Below the pieces are notes generated by a model that was not told where the DNA came from, did no database searches, and saw only the letters and a program-made list of their open reading frames with translations. A stretch of 41,070 nt of DNA from Nitrospiraceae bacterium (lineage in GTDB: Bacteria; Nitrospirota; Nitrospiria; Nitrospirales; Nitrospiraceae): contig JABFSG010000064.1 in assembly GCA_013140715.1 (NCBI GenBank), forward strand, positions 1 to 41,070, in the 5' to 3' direction. The position numbers and the translations under genes are program-made. The number at the start of each line of letters is the position of its first letter. Within the stretch, counting starts at the first letter, position 1. Positions 7,246 through 15,043 of this stretch are shown piece after piece.

Positions 7246-7515
7246 CTACACGTCAAAGTCCTCGGTTTCGTCCTCATCTGAGCTTGCATCGGTATTGCCT
7301 GCTGCGACTGATGCGTAATGCTTTGCCCAGGTCAGATAAAGATTTCCGCTGTCCCTCATGGTATCGGCTGCTTTGACGAGTGTCTGGGCTAAGTCAGGGT
7401 CTTTCCCGCTGGCATGAATATCGGCGGCGCGCCGCTCGAGCACTTTCGGGTACTCATGGATCAGACCTGCAATTTCTCGCAGGAGTTCGTCGATGACATT
7501 ATCTTCCGTTTCCAT
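7246..7515 (-). CDS. Small acidic protein of unknown function
   Basis: An 89-residue protein starting METEDNVIDELLREIAG. It is predicted almost wholly helical up to about residue 68, then has a highly acidic tail (SSDEDETEDFDV). No cysteines, signal peptide or membrane segment is seen, and I do not recognise a family. The ATG at 7515 was chosen because GGAGGG lies 7 nt upstream. A longer frame, to 7566, would begin within the terminator hairpin. It lies downstream of, but is separated by that terminator from, the oxidoreductase operon. Confidence 0.7.
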   Translation of the reverse strand: METEDNVIDELLREIAGLIHEYPKVLERRAADIHASGKDPDLAQTLVKAADTMRDSGNLYLTWAKHYASVAAGNTDASSDEDETEDFDV

Positions 7516-7539
7516 CTGATCCCTCCATAACGGCATCAA

Positions 7540-7574
7540 CAAAACACCCCATAGCGCAGGCGCCATGGGGTGTT
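7540..7574 (-). terminator. Terminator of the 2-oxoacid oxidoreductase operon
   Basis: On the minus strand AACACCCCAT (7574-7565) pairs with ATGGGGTGTT (7552-7543), extended inward by GCGC/GCGC, and is followed by TTTTG. It lies 28 bp after the last oxidoreductase gene and ends that operon. Confidence 0.85.
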
Positions 7575-7601
7575 GCGCGGGAGACCCGCTACCTAAAATG
7601 G

Positions 7602-7880
7602 TTATCCTTGATAAGCCTGCCCAAGGGCTGCTGACTCACCCTTCTGGGTCATCAGCTTTCCAGTGGCGCTGACCGCCTGCATGATGATGGCGTAATGCTT
7701 GGCCGCGTCGCAGACGACTACGCAGAGGTCACAACCTTTACAGCGGTCAATGGTCACCTCAGCCACCATCTTGGTTGGATTGAGGTCGAGGCAGTTGGCT
7801 TCAGGACAATACATGATGCACAGCCGGCAACCTTTTTTGGCCACGCATTTTTCATCGATGACTTGCGCTACGTTATACAT
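7602..7880 (-). CDS. Ferredoxin-like subunit of 2-oxoacid:ferredoxin oxidoreductase
   Basis: A 92-residue protein with two [4Fe-4S] motifs: Cys12-x5-Cys18-x2-Cys21-x3-Cys25 and Cys47-x2-Cys50-x2-Cys53-x3-Cys57. The first has an enlarged spacing (KCVAKKGCRLC) compared with the usual CxxC start. It would pass electrons between ferredoxin and the TPP-binding core. It is the last gene of a five-gene operon, 22 bp after the gamma subunit. The start at 7880 has GAAGGA upstream; the longer frame to 7976 overlaps the gamma gene. Confidence 0.85.
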   Translation of the reverse strand: MYNVAQVIDEKCVAKKGCRLCIMYCPEANCLDLNPTKMVAEVTIDRCKGCDLCVVVCDAAKHYAIIMQAVSATGKLMTQKGESAALGQAYQG

Positions 7881-7902
7881 GCGAGATGGTCCTTCTCTCT
7901 CG

Positions 7903-8610
7903 TTACGCCGCCATGGCAGGATTGCCGACTCGCAGCTCATACTGATTCTTTTCGGCCCACGCGCTGGCAATGTCATAGGCCGCTTTTACAGTTGCCAGAT
8001 TCTTGGCCAGCAGCATTTCCTTCTTGGCAAATTTTTTCTTGATGGCCTCGTCTAGGGAGGCTGTTCCACCGGAGGCCACGAACTTCTTTCCGAACCGTTC
8101 CTGTAAGGCGAGATCCAGGGATTCCATCGAGACGCACTTAGTGATGCCTGCGACCGACCCGAGCATCGACATATTCGTCGATAGCTCGGTCCCGGCAACT
8201 TCGATTGCGAGCTCAGTGCCTGCGATATAAAACAAGGCGACGTTGAGATCCTTCAGCCGCTGAACATCTTCTTCAGAGAGAAGGGGCTGGTCGGAGTTGA
8301 TAATGACGAGGCCGCCTTCCTTCACGCCGGAATAGAAGGGCATCGTATAGCTTTTCCCCATGGTGATGACCTGGGGGTGAAAGACCTGAATGACGTCGGG
8401 AAATACCAACTCACCACGGTCGTAGATCCGTTCGATACCGATCCGACAATAGCTCTCCGCCGGTGCCATTCGCTTCTCGGCGCCGAAGAAAGGATTGGAT
8501 ATCGAAAATTTTCCATCACGGTTGGCAGCCATGGCCAGGACATGTGCGGCGGTAACGGCGCCCTGTCCGCCTAATCCTGACATTCGGACGTTGAGTCTTT
8601 TCTTAATCAT
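7903..8610 (-). CDS. porG: 2-oxoacid:ferredoxin oxidoreductase, gamma subunit
   Basis: This 235-aa protein has the gamma-domain signature of pyruvate/2-oxoacid oxidoreductases: RMSGLGGQGAVTAAHVLA near the N-terminus, then NPFFGAEKRMAPAESYCRI and a strand-rich FPDVIQVFHPQ region. The domain contributes to the CoA-binding part of the complex. The start at 8610 follows GGAGAGACG. It is directly downstream of the beta subunit (23-bp gap). Pyruvate and 2-oxoglutarate versions cannot be separated by eye, so the por symbol is provisional. Confidence 0.88.
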   Translation of the reverse strand: MIKKRLNVRMSGLGGQGAVTAAHVLAMAANRDGKFSISNPFFGAEKRMAPAESYCRIGIERIYDRGELVFPDVIQVFHPQVITMGKSYTMPFYSGVKEGGLVIINSDQPLLSEEDVQRLKDLNVALFYIAGTELAIEVAGTELSTNMSMLGSVAGITKCVSMESLDLALQERFGKKFVASGGTASLDEAIKKKFAKKEMLLAKNLATVKAAYDIASAWAEKNQYELRVGNPAMAA

Positions 8611-8633
8611 GGTCGTCTCTCCCGAGAATCGGT

Positions 8634-9539
8634 TTAGGCCCCTTGAGCGGCAAGCTGCTTCGCAGCGGCCTTCTTTTCCTTGTCCTTGGCAGCGATCTCT
8701 GCCAAGAGTTCCTTGGCTGGCTCGCTGATATATTCCTTATAGGCGAATCGCTCGGTCGGTTTTTCCGAGTCCCGCATTTCCTGGAGCCCTTCCATGCTGT
8801 TCTTCCCGATTTCAAGAATACAAGGCGTGTAGAGCTGAAGGTAGGTAGGGCCGATTTCGCGCGAGATCATGACGGCGTTACGGACCACCTTCTCAACCAG
8901 AGATGGTTTGCTCACGGTGCATTGGACCACGTAATGACAGCCTGATTCCCGAGCGATTTCCGGCAGCCTGACCTTGTCGAAAAGCTTCCCGACCGGCGCC
9001 ATCTTGGCGACGAACCCCTTCTGCATCAGACCGCTCTCCTGTCCACCGGTATTAGCGTACAGTTCGTTATCGAAGCAGATCGTGGTGAACTTCTCCTGGC
9101 GGAACCAGGCTTGGAGCGTCATGTCGAGGCCGATATCGACGGTGGCGCCGTCGCCGGCGAGCACAACCACATCTTTTGTCCGGCCTGGGAAGCGGACGCT
9201 TAAGGCACGCTTTAAGCCGGAGGCGATGGCATTTTGGTTACCGAAGAGGGAGTGAATGTTATGCACAGCCACCATGGGGAACACCAGGCTGGTACAGCCG
9301 GTAGAGCCGACCATGACTGTGTCTTCAGGGTTCGGCAATGAGGCCAAGATGTACCGGAAGGCCATGGATTCCGGGCAGCCGGCGCAGAGGGAGTGCTGCT
9401 CGATCAGTTCCTTACTGTTCCCGATATCCTTCCAGCCCCGGTCCTCCTTACCATAGGTCGCGCTCTTGACCAGGTCCTGGTAGTCGGACGGCATAATGTC
9501 GTATAGGTCTTCCGAAATCTTGATACGTTCCTTGCTCAT
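8634..9539 (-). CDS. porB: 2-oxoacid:ferredoxin oxidoreductase, beta (TPP) subunit
   Basis: Thiamine-diphosphate-binding catalytic subunit (301 aa). HSLCAGCPESMAFR carries Cys52 and Cys55, and Cys82 in GSTGCTS and Cys211 are candidates to complete a [4Fe-4S] site. The TPP/Mg motif is LAGDGATVDIGL (Asp130), with the companion FDNELYANTGGQESG. The C-terminus is a Lys/Ala-rich helix. The start at 9539 has GGAGG upstream. With the alpha subunit it would make or use CoA thioesters through reduced ferredoxin, a key step of the reductive TCA cycle. Confidence 0.92.
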   Translation of the reverse strand: MSKERIKISEDLYDIMPSDYQDLVKSATYGKEDRGWKDIGNSKELIEQHSLCAGCPESMAFRYILASLPNPEDTVMVGSTGCTSLVFPMVAVHNIHSLFGNQNAIASGLKRALSVRFPGRTKDVVVLAGDGATVDIGLDMTLQAWFRQEKFTTICFDNELYANTGGQESGLMQKGFVAKMAPVGKLFDKVRLPEIARESGCHYVVQCTVSKPSLVEKVVRNAVMISREIGPTYLQLYTPCILEIGKNSMEGLQEMRDSEKPTERFAYKEYISEPAKELLAEIAAKDKEKKAAAKQLAAQGA

Positions 9540-9600
9540 AATGGCCTCCTCGGTGCGTATGTCTTATTCTAGGTGTTCAGTTTTTACTGCTCAGATGCGA

Positions 9601-10812
9601 TCAACTGCCACGACCAGCCAACGACATGGTGCGCATGCCGAGCAAGGTTTTTATTTCGGAGACAATAATTTCCGGTGGCATCGTCATGCCTCCGCAGACA
9701 TGCGGGCCAGCATTCACACGCTCGCTGTTCGGGATGGTAGCTTTAATCTCTTTTGCCAGCCAGCCGGTCACATTAAACTCCGGGACGATAATGTGCTTGG
9801 CGTTTTTTGTCGCTTCACGGATTTCCTCGCCCGGCCAGGGCCGCAAGGACTTGATCTTAACCAGACCGCAACGGATACCTTCGTCCTCAAGGAGGCGGAT
9901 GGCTTCGCGACCCTGAGACACCGCTGTGCCAGAGGCGACGATGAGGACCTCGGCATCGGCATTTTCTGTCTCGATCAACCCGTTTATCCACTTGATGGTG
10001 TGTTTGCGTGACCGCTCCACTGCCGCCCAGACTTCTTGCTGCCAGGAGGCATGGGTAGCATAGCTGATGTAGTTGCTCTTCATGACAAACGGATCGCGCA
10101 TCATCCGGACCGGTGGGCATTCCATGTCCATGCAGGGAACCGGTGAGCGATAGGGGTCGTAAGGAGGCAGGCACATGTCCGCTGGTGTGAGATTGACGAC
10201 ATCTTTGGTGTGTGTCACGAAGAATCCGTCGCAACAGAGTGCCAGGGGGAGATGCACGTCGGGCTCTTCCGATACCATGTAGCCTTTGAGGATCCAATCG
10301 AAAAAGTCTTGTGCGGTTTCCGCATGCCAGACGAGCATGCCGGTGTTGAGAAGATACGCAATCTCGAGTGTGTCCGGCTGAATCGACAGCGGCGAGTTGA
10401 TGCCGCGGCAGGTGACGATCATTTGAATCGGCAACCGTGCGCCGGACCACATCGGGAAGTTTTCCATCGCGCGCATCGTGCCTGGTCCTGCAGTCGTCGT
10501 AAACACACGAGCTCCGCCAAATGCTGCTCCCGCGCACTGGGACATCACCGCGAATTCGCTTTCACCGCGGAAGTAGTCACCGATGTAACCTTCGGCAAAG
10601 AGCTCGCCGATCAGGGCGGCCGCTTCGCTCTGCGGTGTAATCGGGTACGCGATCATGACGTCGCAGCTGGCCCGCCGGAGGGCTTCCTTGATGACCTCGC
10701 TGCCGGTGAAGAACGAAGGCGTGCGTGGCGCGTTGTTCATCATCTCCCAGGTGTCGGTAAAGGTCTGCCCTTTTTTATTCTTAGTGCCGATGACTGAGTG
10801 TGTGTCTGCCAT
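9601..10812 (-). CDS. porA: 2-oxoacid:ferredoxin oxidoreductase, alpha subunit
   Basis: This 403-aa alpha subunit has the pyrimidine-binding domain I signature AYPITPQSEAA, followed by GESEFAVMSQCAGAAFGGA and FTTTAGPGTM, and a later transketolase C-like domain (VLIVASGTAVSQGREA). It pairs with the beta subunit to form the active site. The ATG at 10812 is preferred over the GTG at 10818 because the AGGAG ribosome-binding site lies 8 nt before it. It is the second gene of the operon, 61 bp before beta. Confidence 0.92.
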   Translation of the reverse strand: MADTHSVIGTKNKKGQTFTDTWEMMNNAPRTPSFFTGSEVIKEALRRASCDVMIAYPITPQSEAAALIGELFAEGYIGDYFRGESEFAVMSQCAGAAFGGARVFTTTAGPGTMRAMENFPMWSGARLPIQMIVTCRGINSPLSIQPDTLEIAYLLNTGMLVWHAETAQDFFDWILKGYMVSEEPDVHLPLALCCDGFFVTHTKDVVNLTPADMCLPPYDPYRSPVPCMDMECPPVRMMRDPFVMKSNYISYATHASWQQEVWAAVERSRKHTIKWINGLIETENADAEVLIVASGTAVSQGREAIRLLEDEGIRCGLVKIKSLRPWPGEEIREATKNAKHIIVPEFNVTGWLAKEIKATIPNSERVNAGPHVCGGMTMPPEIIVSEIKTLLGMRTMSLAGRGS

Positions 10813-10857
10813 GGTCACGCTCCTTTCACTGTCGTCAGAGCCTCAAGCGACTTCGCG

Positions 10858-11493
10858 TTAATTCGAGGCTCCGCTCTTGGCTGACGTCAGCCGTGGTTGG
10901 ACTGTCCCTTTCAATTTCTTCACCCATTCGGCCAGTTTCATGATCTTTTCGACCGATGCGTCGCGGAACGATAGCATGGCATCTTCATGGCCGGCTTGAG
11001 CGCACATCGCAATGGTATAACAAGAGGTGCCGCCCCGAATGATCTTGAGCGACAAATTTGCCTGATGGCAGTGCACTCCGATGAACATGCAGCAGTCGAT
11101 TTTATTATGCCAGATGGTCAGATTCGGGTGGTTGGGATTAATTTCAACTTCAGGATTGATCTTAGGGTACTTGGGGCGGTAGTCCGGCATCGGGATCAGC
11201 ATGGGCGTTTGCCCTGGCTGCACACATTCCTTGAGGGTGTTGTACAGGTGGCGGATGGCCGTGGCCTTCTTGGCCGCTTTTTCGTTCCAGGCCCACAATA
11301 CTAGGGGACCAGGGAAGAGCGTTGGGACCCTGGCCATGAGGAATTGCTTTGCCGCCTCCTCGTAGGCCTTTTCCTCTGGGACGATGACACCGTTGATATG
11401 AGCTTCCCCAGGGTTTGGCAAGCAAATACCCATGCTTGCCGCCGATGGAGGAAGAAAATGTTCCGGACCTGGAAGGACACGATACTGAGTCAT
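10858..11493 (-). CDS. Accessory (epsilon-type) subunit of the 2-oxoacid:ferredoxin oxidoreductase
   Basis: First gene of the operon (211 aa), 45 bp upstream of alpha. The gene order (this protein, alpha, beta, gamma, ferredoxin) equals the five-subunit oxidoreductases known from Hydrogenobacter and Nitrospira. The body contains PTLFPGPLVLWAWNEKAAKK, a CCMFIGVHCHQANLSLKI segment with three cysteines, and GGTSCYTIAMCAQAGHEDAM; this resembles a small carbon-monoxide-dehydrogenase-associated fold. Function beyond being a subunit is unknown. GGAG lies 11 nt before the start at 11493. Confidence 0.75.
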   Translation of the reverse strand: MTQYRVLPGPEHFLPPSAASMGICLPNPGEAHINGVIVPEEKAYEEAAKQFLMARVPTLFPGPLVLWAWNEKAAKKATAIRHLYNTLKECVQPGQTPMLIPMPDYRPKYPKINPEVEINPNHPNLTIWHNKIDCCMFIGVHCHQANLSLKIIRGGTSCYTIAMCAQAGHEDAMLSFRDASVEKIMKLAEWVKKLKGTVQPRLTSAKSGASN

Positions 11494-11836
11494 TGATGCA
11501 TACTCTCCGGCAAGGGGTTAAAGAACAAGAAATATAAGATTTCCAATGGACTCAGCGATCCTTACTCTATGCTCTTTACTTGCCCCCTGCAACCTCGCAG
11601 AAGGCCCACCCATCAGAAATTTTGGGCTATCGAGTGAGGATAGATTAGGCCCTTTGTCCTAAATGAGAGTTCTGCGCATAGCCAGCCAGTAATGCTTATC
11701 TAGTTCGCATTTAGGAGGGAGCATTATAGAGTCGGCCACTCCGGTCTGTCAAACCTACTCGGTAGGCGTCAGACTGCTATGGGCTGGAGTGCTCGCGCTG
11801 AAGGGTACGCACAGAATATAAATATATTACAAGGTG
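11494..11836. other. 343-bp intergenic region, likely promoter of the oxidoreductase operon
   Basis: No gene is seen. The stretch is AT-richer than its neighbours and must hold the start signals for the leftward oxidoreductase operon. A 9-bp perfect inverted repeat, TCCTAAATG (11657-11665) and CATTTAGGA (11708-11716), is separated by 42 bp, a spacing compatible with a looped operator or with two sites for one regulator. I could not place a convincing -10/-35 pair. Confidence 0.45.
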
Positions 11837-13102
11837 TTATGGTAGCTGTTCACAGGCTTGATTCGATCCGAGGGCGCAGGCTCGCTCAAGATCCTCCTTG
11901 GCCAGGCGGCCTTGTAAACGTTCTTGATAGAGCTTTGCTCTGGTCGCCAGGGCGAGAGTATTGGTGGGATCCACCCGAATAACGGTGGAAAGATCTTCGA
12001 TCGCAGCTTCCGATTGATTCAGCTTGAGATAGACTTCGCTCCGCAGTGCATAGGCCTCTTTTTGATAGGGAATCCAACTTTCGTTCATTTGAGCGTTGAG
12101 GAGTTTCTTTAGTGTCGCCAACGCTTGATGCCAAGACTTTGCATCGGCCTGGCGGCGGGCCTGTGTCGTGTATAGATCGATGAGGCGCAGGTGCGCAATG
12201 TCAGCAAATGGATCGAGCTGAAGAACTTGCTCATAGGCTGCGGCAGCCGCGTCCCATTGTTTCAACCACGTGAGTACATCCCCCTTTCCCATCCATGCCC
12301 AGATGTTTTTGTCGTCAACTGTCAGGGCGAGATCGAAGTCTGTTCTGGCCTTGTCCAGATAGTCCGCATACTGCGCTGGTCGAGGCTGTTGGGAAAAAAC
12401 CAGAGAGACCAGCCGAAGATAGGTTTGGCCTCGCACGATCAGCGGATCGGCGTAGCGATCGTCGAGACTAGCAGCATCTGAGCTGAGCTGGATCTTATCC
12501 CACAGATTTGAGGTGTGGAGAGCCGTCTCAAGCATTGCGCGCGCCCGTTGGTGCGAGGTAGATTTCCCGGCCCGATCGATGGTCAGCATTCGGACTCCAC
12601 TCGGCCGTTGTTGAAGCTCTTGCAGCTGCGAGCGTAATTGGTGATTTTCCTGTTGGAGCCGGCGAAAGTGCTGTGCGAGTTGCTGATCGGATTGTAGACG
12701 GCGTATTGTTTCCGCGAGACCTGATATATCGACCGTGGCGCGAATGCGAATATAGAAGACGGGACGGTCCAGTTTGAAGGTACGCCTGGCTTCCAGGGTT
12801 TCCGTTTCTGTGATAGCGGAGGCAATCGTTCTAATTTCCAGCGAACTGGTTTGCGCGCTTCTCCCGCCTGATTCTTTCTCTACATCGTGGAATGTGGATT
12901 CGAGATACATGCCCGCTTCTTCCACGGCCTTGCGTTGGGCTCGTTGGAGGACTTTTTCTTCTGCGCTGGCTAAGGTGTCGCTGTCGGACATCACATATTC
13001 GGCTTCGGCGATGACGGTTTTCATGGAAGCGCTGAAGGCAGGGGTACACCACAGAAGGAGTACGGAGAGGGAGAGATAGAGCAATCGCCGGTACAGTTCC
13101 AT
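11837..13102 (-). CDS. Secreted LPP20/FlgT-like protein with coiled coil and TPR repeats
   Basis: 421 aa. The N-terminus is a Sec signal peptide (LLYLSLSVLLLWCTPAFSAS). Residues ~27-135 (VIAEAEYVMSDSDTLASAEE, RKAVEEAGMYLES, YIRIRATVDISGL) match the LPP20/FlgT N-terminal-like domain found in cell-envelope proteins. A Gln/Leu-rich coiled coil follows (~135-170), then TPR-like repeats from about 250, for example AWMGKGDVLTWLKQWDAAA and ALRSEVYLKLNQSEAAIEDL. It is probably periplasmic and may act as a scaffold. It has the same domain start as the protein at 16947-18104. No strong RBS is visible. Partner and role are unknown. Confidence 0.75.
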   Translation of the reverse strand: MELYRRLLYLSLSVLLLWCTPAFSASMKTVIAEAEYVMSDSDTLASAEEKVLQRAQRKAVEEAGMYLESTFHDVEKESGGRSAQTSSLEIRTIASAITETETLEARRTFKLDRPVFYIRIRATVDISGLAETIRRLQSDQQLAQHFRRLQQENHQLRSQLQELQQRPSGVRMLTIDRAGKSTSHQRARAMLETALHTSNLWDKIQLSSDAASLDDRYADPLIVRGQTYLRLVSLVFSQQPRPAQYADYLDKARTDFDLALTVDDKNIWAWMGKGDVLTWLKQWDAAAAAYEQVLQLDPFADIAHLRLIDLYTTQARRQADAKSWHQALATLKKLLNAQMNESWIPYQKEAYALRSEVYLKLNQSEAAIEDLSTVIRVDPTNTLALATRAKLYQERLQGRLAKEDLERACALGSNQACEQLP

Positions 13103-13185
13103 TCAGATAACTATACCGCTCGATAGCTGAAGGGGCAATGCAACCAAGATGGGCGAAGGGCTGAAGGGGAGTGGTAGGTTTTCGG

Positions 13186-13464
13186 CTACCGATCCTTTGG
13201 GAAGACTTGTGTAAATGGATGGACTTCAACCCGTTCAAATACACCATGGACTGTGTAGGGGTCTTCCTGGGCAAACCGTTGGGCATCTTCCAGCGAGTCC
13301 GCTTCGATGACAATCAGACTCCCTGTTTTGTCTGTGAGTGGACCGGCCAGCACAACCAGGCCTTGCTTATCGAGTGGTTCCATCTTCGCAAGATGCGCAG
13401 GGCGATGGATCTTTCTCTTCGCCTCCCCGTCGGGGCCATCAAATCCGAGGATGACAAATTTCAT
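13186..13464 (-). CDS. YciI-like (YCII-related domain) protein
   Basis: 92 aa with the ferredoxin-like alpha/beta fold of the YciI family: strand FVILGFDGPDG, then RPAHLAKMEPLDKQGLVVLA, GPLTDKTGSLIVIEA and the characteristic DAQRFAQEDPYTVHGVF. The His of RPAHL and the Asp of AQEDPY are at positions conserved in the family. Enzymatic activity is known for only a few members, so no reaction is assigned. It follows the DUF2203 gene by 34 bp and is probably co-transcribed. Confidence 0.85.
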   Translation of the reverse strand: MKFVILGFDGPDGEAKRKIHRPAHLAKMEPLDKQGLVVLAGPLTDKTGSLIVIEADSLEDAQRFAQEDPYTVHGVFERVEVHPFTQVFPKDR

Positions 13465-13498
13465 AAAGACTCGAAGGTTACGGAGTAGGGTTCTGGCA

Positions 13499-13912
13499 TC
13501 AGGCTTGGCCTTCTATCGGACAGCGGTCTTTATACCCTGCAGTCGTTTCATGCCACCAGAGTACTTCTTGTTCTCCGAACTTCCAACAGAGATAAACGAT
13601 TCGGCCGTCACGGAGATGGGGAAAGTCGCAGAGGCCGAGATCTAGATCCTTGACCAGAATACCAAGTTCCTGAATGGCCTGAAGATTCGCACTGACCTGT
13701 TGCAGGGCCGCGATGTAGAGGTGCCCAACGGTACTGCCTCCACCGTATTCAGCCTGGGCGCTGGCTTTCTCTGTATCTTCTTTCGTGCGGGCCAAAACAG
13801 CTTTCGCTTGTTGAATCGATATCAATCTGGAATTGAGCTGGGGGATAAGGCGATTGGCCTCGGGCAGTGTAAATAGTCGCTCGTGCTGTCCCTGCTCATC
13901 GTCGTGCGCCAT
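13499..13912 (-). CDS. DUF2203-family protein
   Basis: 137 aa. It begins RLFTLPEANRLIPQLNSRL, the hallmark of DUF2203, continues with a long helix, and ends with GILVKDLDLGLCDFPHLRDG, VYLCWKFGE and WWHET, all typical of the family. Function is unknown. The ATG at 13912 is preceded by GGAGG at 8 nt, so the longer frame to 14038 is rejected. Confidence 0.85.
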   Translation of the reverse strand: MAHDDEQGQHERLFTLPEANRLIPQLNSRLISIQQAKAVLARTKEDTEKASAQAEYGGGSTVGHLYIAALQQVSANLQAIQELGILVKDLDLGLCDFPHLRDGRIVYLCWKFGEQEVLWWHETTAGYKDRCPIEGQA

Positions 13913-14158
13913 GCGATGCCTCCGCGAAGCCCCCTCATTTAACACACCACACTTTTGCGCTGCAACCGCCGATATCGGAATCGCTATGGTGTCGCATTTC
14001 CGTCCAATCCTGTGCTCAGCGTTCGTACTTGCCTTCATCTAGCCAAAGCTCAGAGCCGGTTTTCACGGGGTTAGGAAGGGCATTGCTCTTGCTCACACTC
14101 CCTTCCGGTTTCATTTTCGACAGGAAATAGGTCAGATGAATATGAAAAGGGGGATCCC

Positions 14159-15025
14159 ATGGCACCAGTGTTGGAACTCGATCGGCAAACAGCTTCGTTT
14201 GTATGGCAACTCGAAGAGCAACGGAAACTTGAAAAGACTATCCTGGTCGAACGAGTTCGAGGAACGAGAGAAGGACTTGAGTCGGTCTTCAGCGACATCA
14301 AGAATCGGGTGGAGGTGCTGGAAAAGTTAAATGGGTTGGCGAGTGCCAGCTGCATTGCGCCGATCGGCTGGAGCAAATTGATTTTTACCGGATCGGATAG
14401 TGTTTCGGCGCCGAACACCATAGGATTTGGCGATCGGGATGAAACATTGTGCAGGCTCGATCAGATCAAGTACCTCGAAGATACGCACTACCTCCGTCTT
14501 GCCGCAAACCCTCACTATGTCGAGCATGTACTGCCGAATAAATCGCTCCAGGCGCGTGTGGGAGGGAATCCTTCTCTCTGGGATACGCTCGGGTATGTTC
14601 ACGCCGGCTACACAACTCTGTTGCAGATTCCCGCTTCGTTGGAGCCGACGACGGTATCGATCATGTCACGGGTGAATACCCTGTTCAATTGGGTTGAAGC
14701 CAACGCGGTTGGAGATGAGTGGTATGCGCATGTGTCTGCTACCGTGCGATTGTGGGTGACCTATGACGGCGAGTTCCGCCAGGCGCCGCCTGCCCAGCTT
14801 GTGAGCCTCCTGGCATCGCCAAGGCAATTGCGGACCCATCAGGACATTCCGTCGCATGCGCCAAGCGCAGCCCTCACGATGCAAGTCGCCGCCTCAGCCG
14901 GCAGTGGCACAACGATCAGCGTCTACGAATCCGTCGAACTCGTTGCCACCACTCCGAACGGCCATGCGTACCTTGACGGGATCTTTTCGTGGGAACCTTT
15001 AGCGGTGCAGCTACGGGAAGGCTGA
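14159..15025 (+). CDS. Unknown protein with N-terminal coiled coil
   Basis: 288 aa, not recognised. Residues ~8-58 form a charged helix or coiled coil (QLEEQRKLEKTILVERVRGT). The rest is mixed alpha/beta with no Cys pair beyond isolated residues and no signal peptide or membrane segment. SLWDTLGYVHAGYTTLLQI and YESVELVATTPNGHAYLDG are the most structured parts. GGGGG stands 6 nt before the start. It converges with the lipase-like gene at 15044, with 18 bp between their stops. Confidence 0.65.
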   Translation: MAPVLELDRQTASFVWQLEEQRKLEKTILVERVRGTREGLESVFSDIKNRVEVLEKLNGLASASCIAPIGWSKLIFTGSDSVSAPNTIGFGDRDETLCRLDQIKYLEDTHYLRLAANPHYVEHVLPNKSLQARVGGNPSLWDTLGYVHAGYTTLLQIPASLEPTTVSIMSRVNTLFNWVEANAVGDEWYAHVSATVRLWVTYDGEFRQAPPAQLVSLLASPRQLRTHQDIPSHAPSAALTMQVAASAGSGTTISVYESVELVATTPNGHAYLDGIFSWEPLAVQLREG

Positions 15026-15043
15026 AGGAGGAAAGGGGCCGGA

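Noticed and set aside
13103-13120. TATAGT on the minus strand just before the 421-aa LPP20/TPR gene as a leaderless promoter
   Set aside because: A single hexamer with no -35 partner and very close to the ATG is too weak to annotate.
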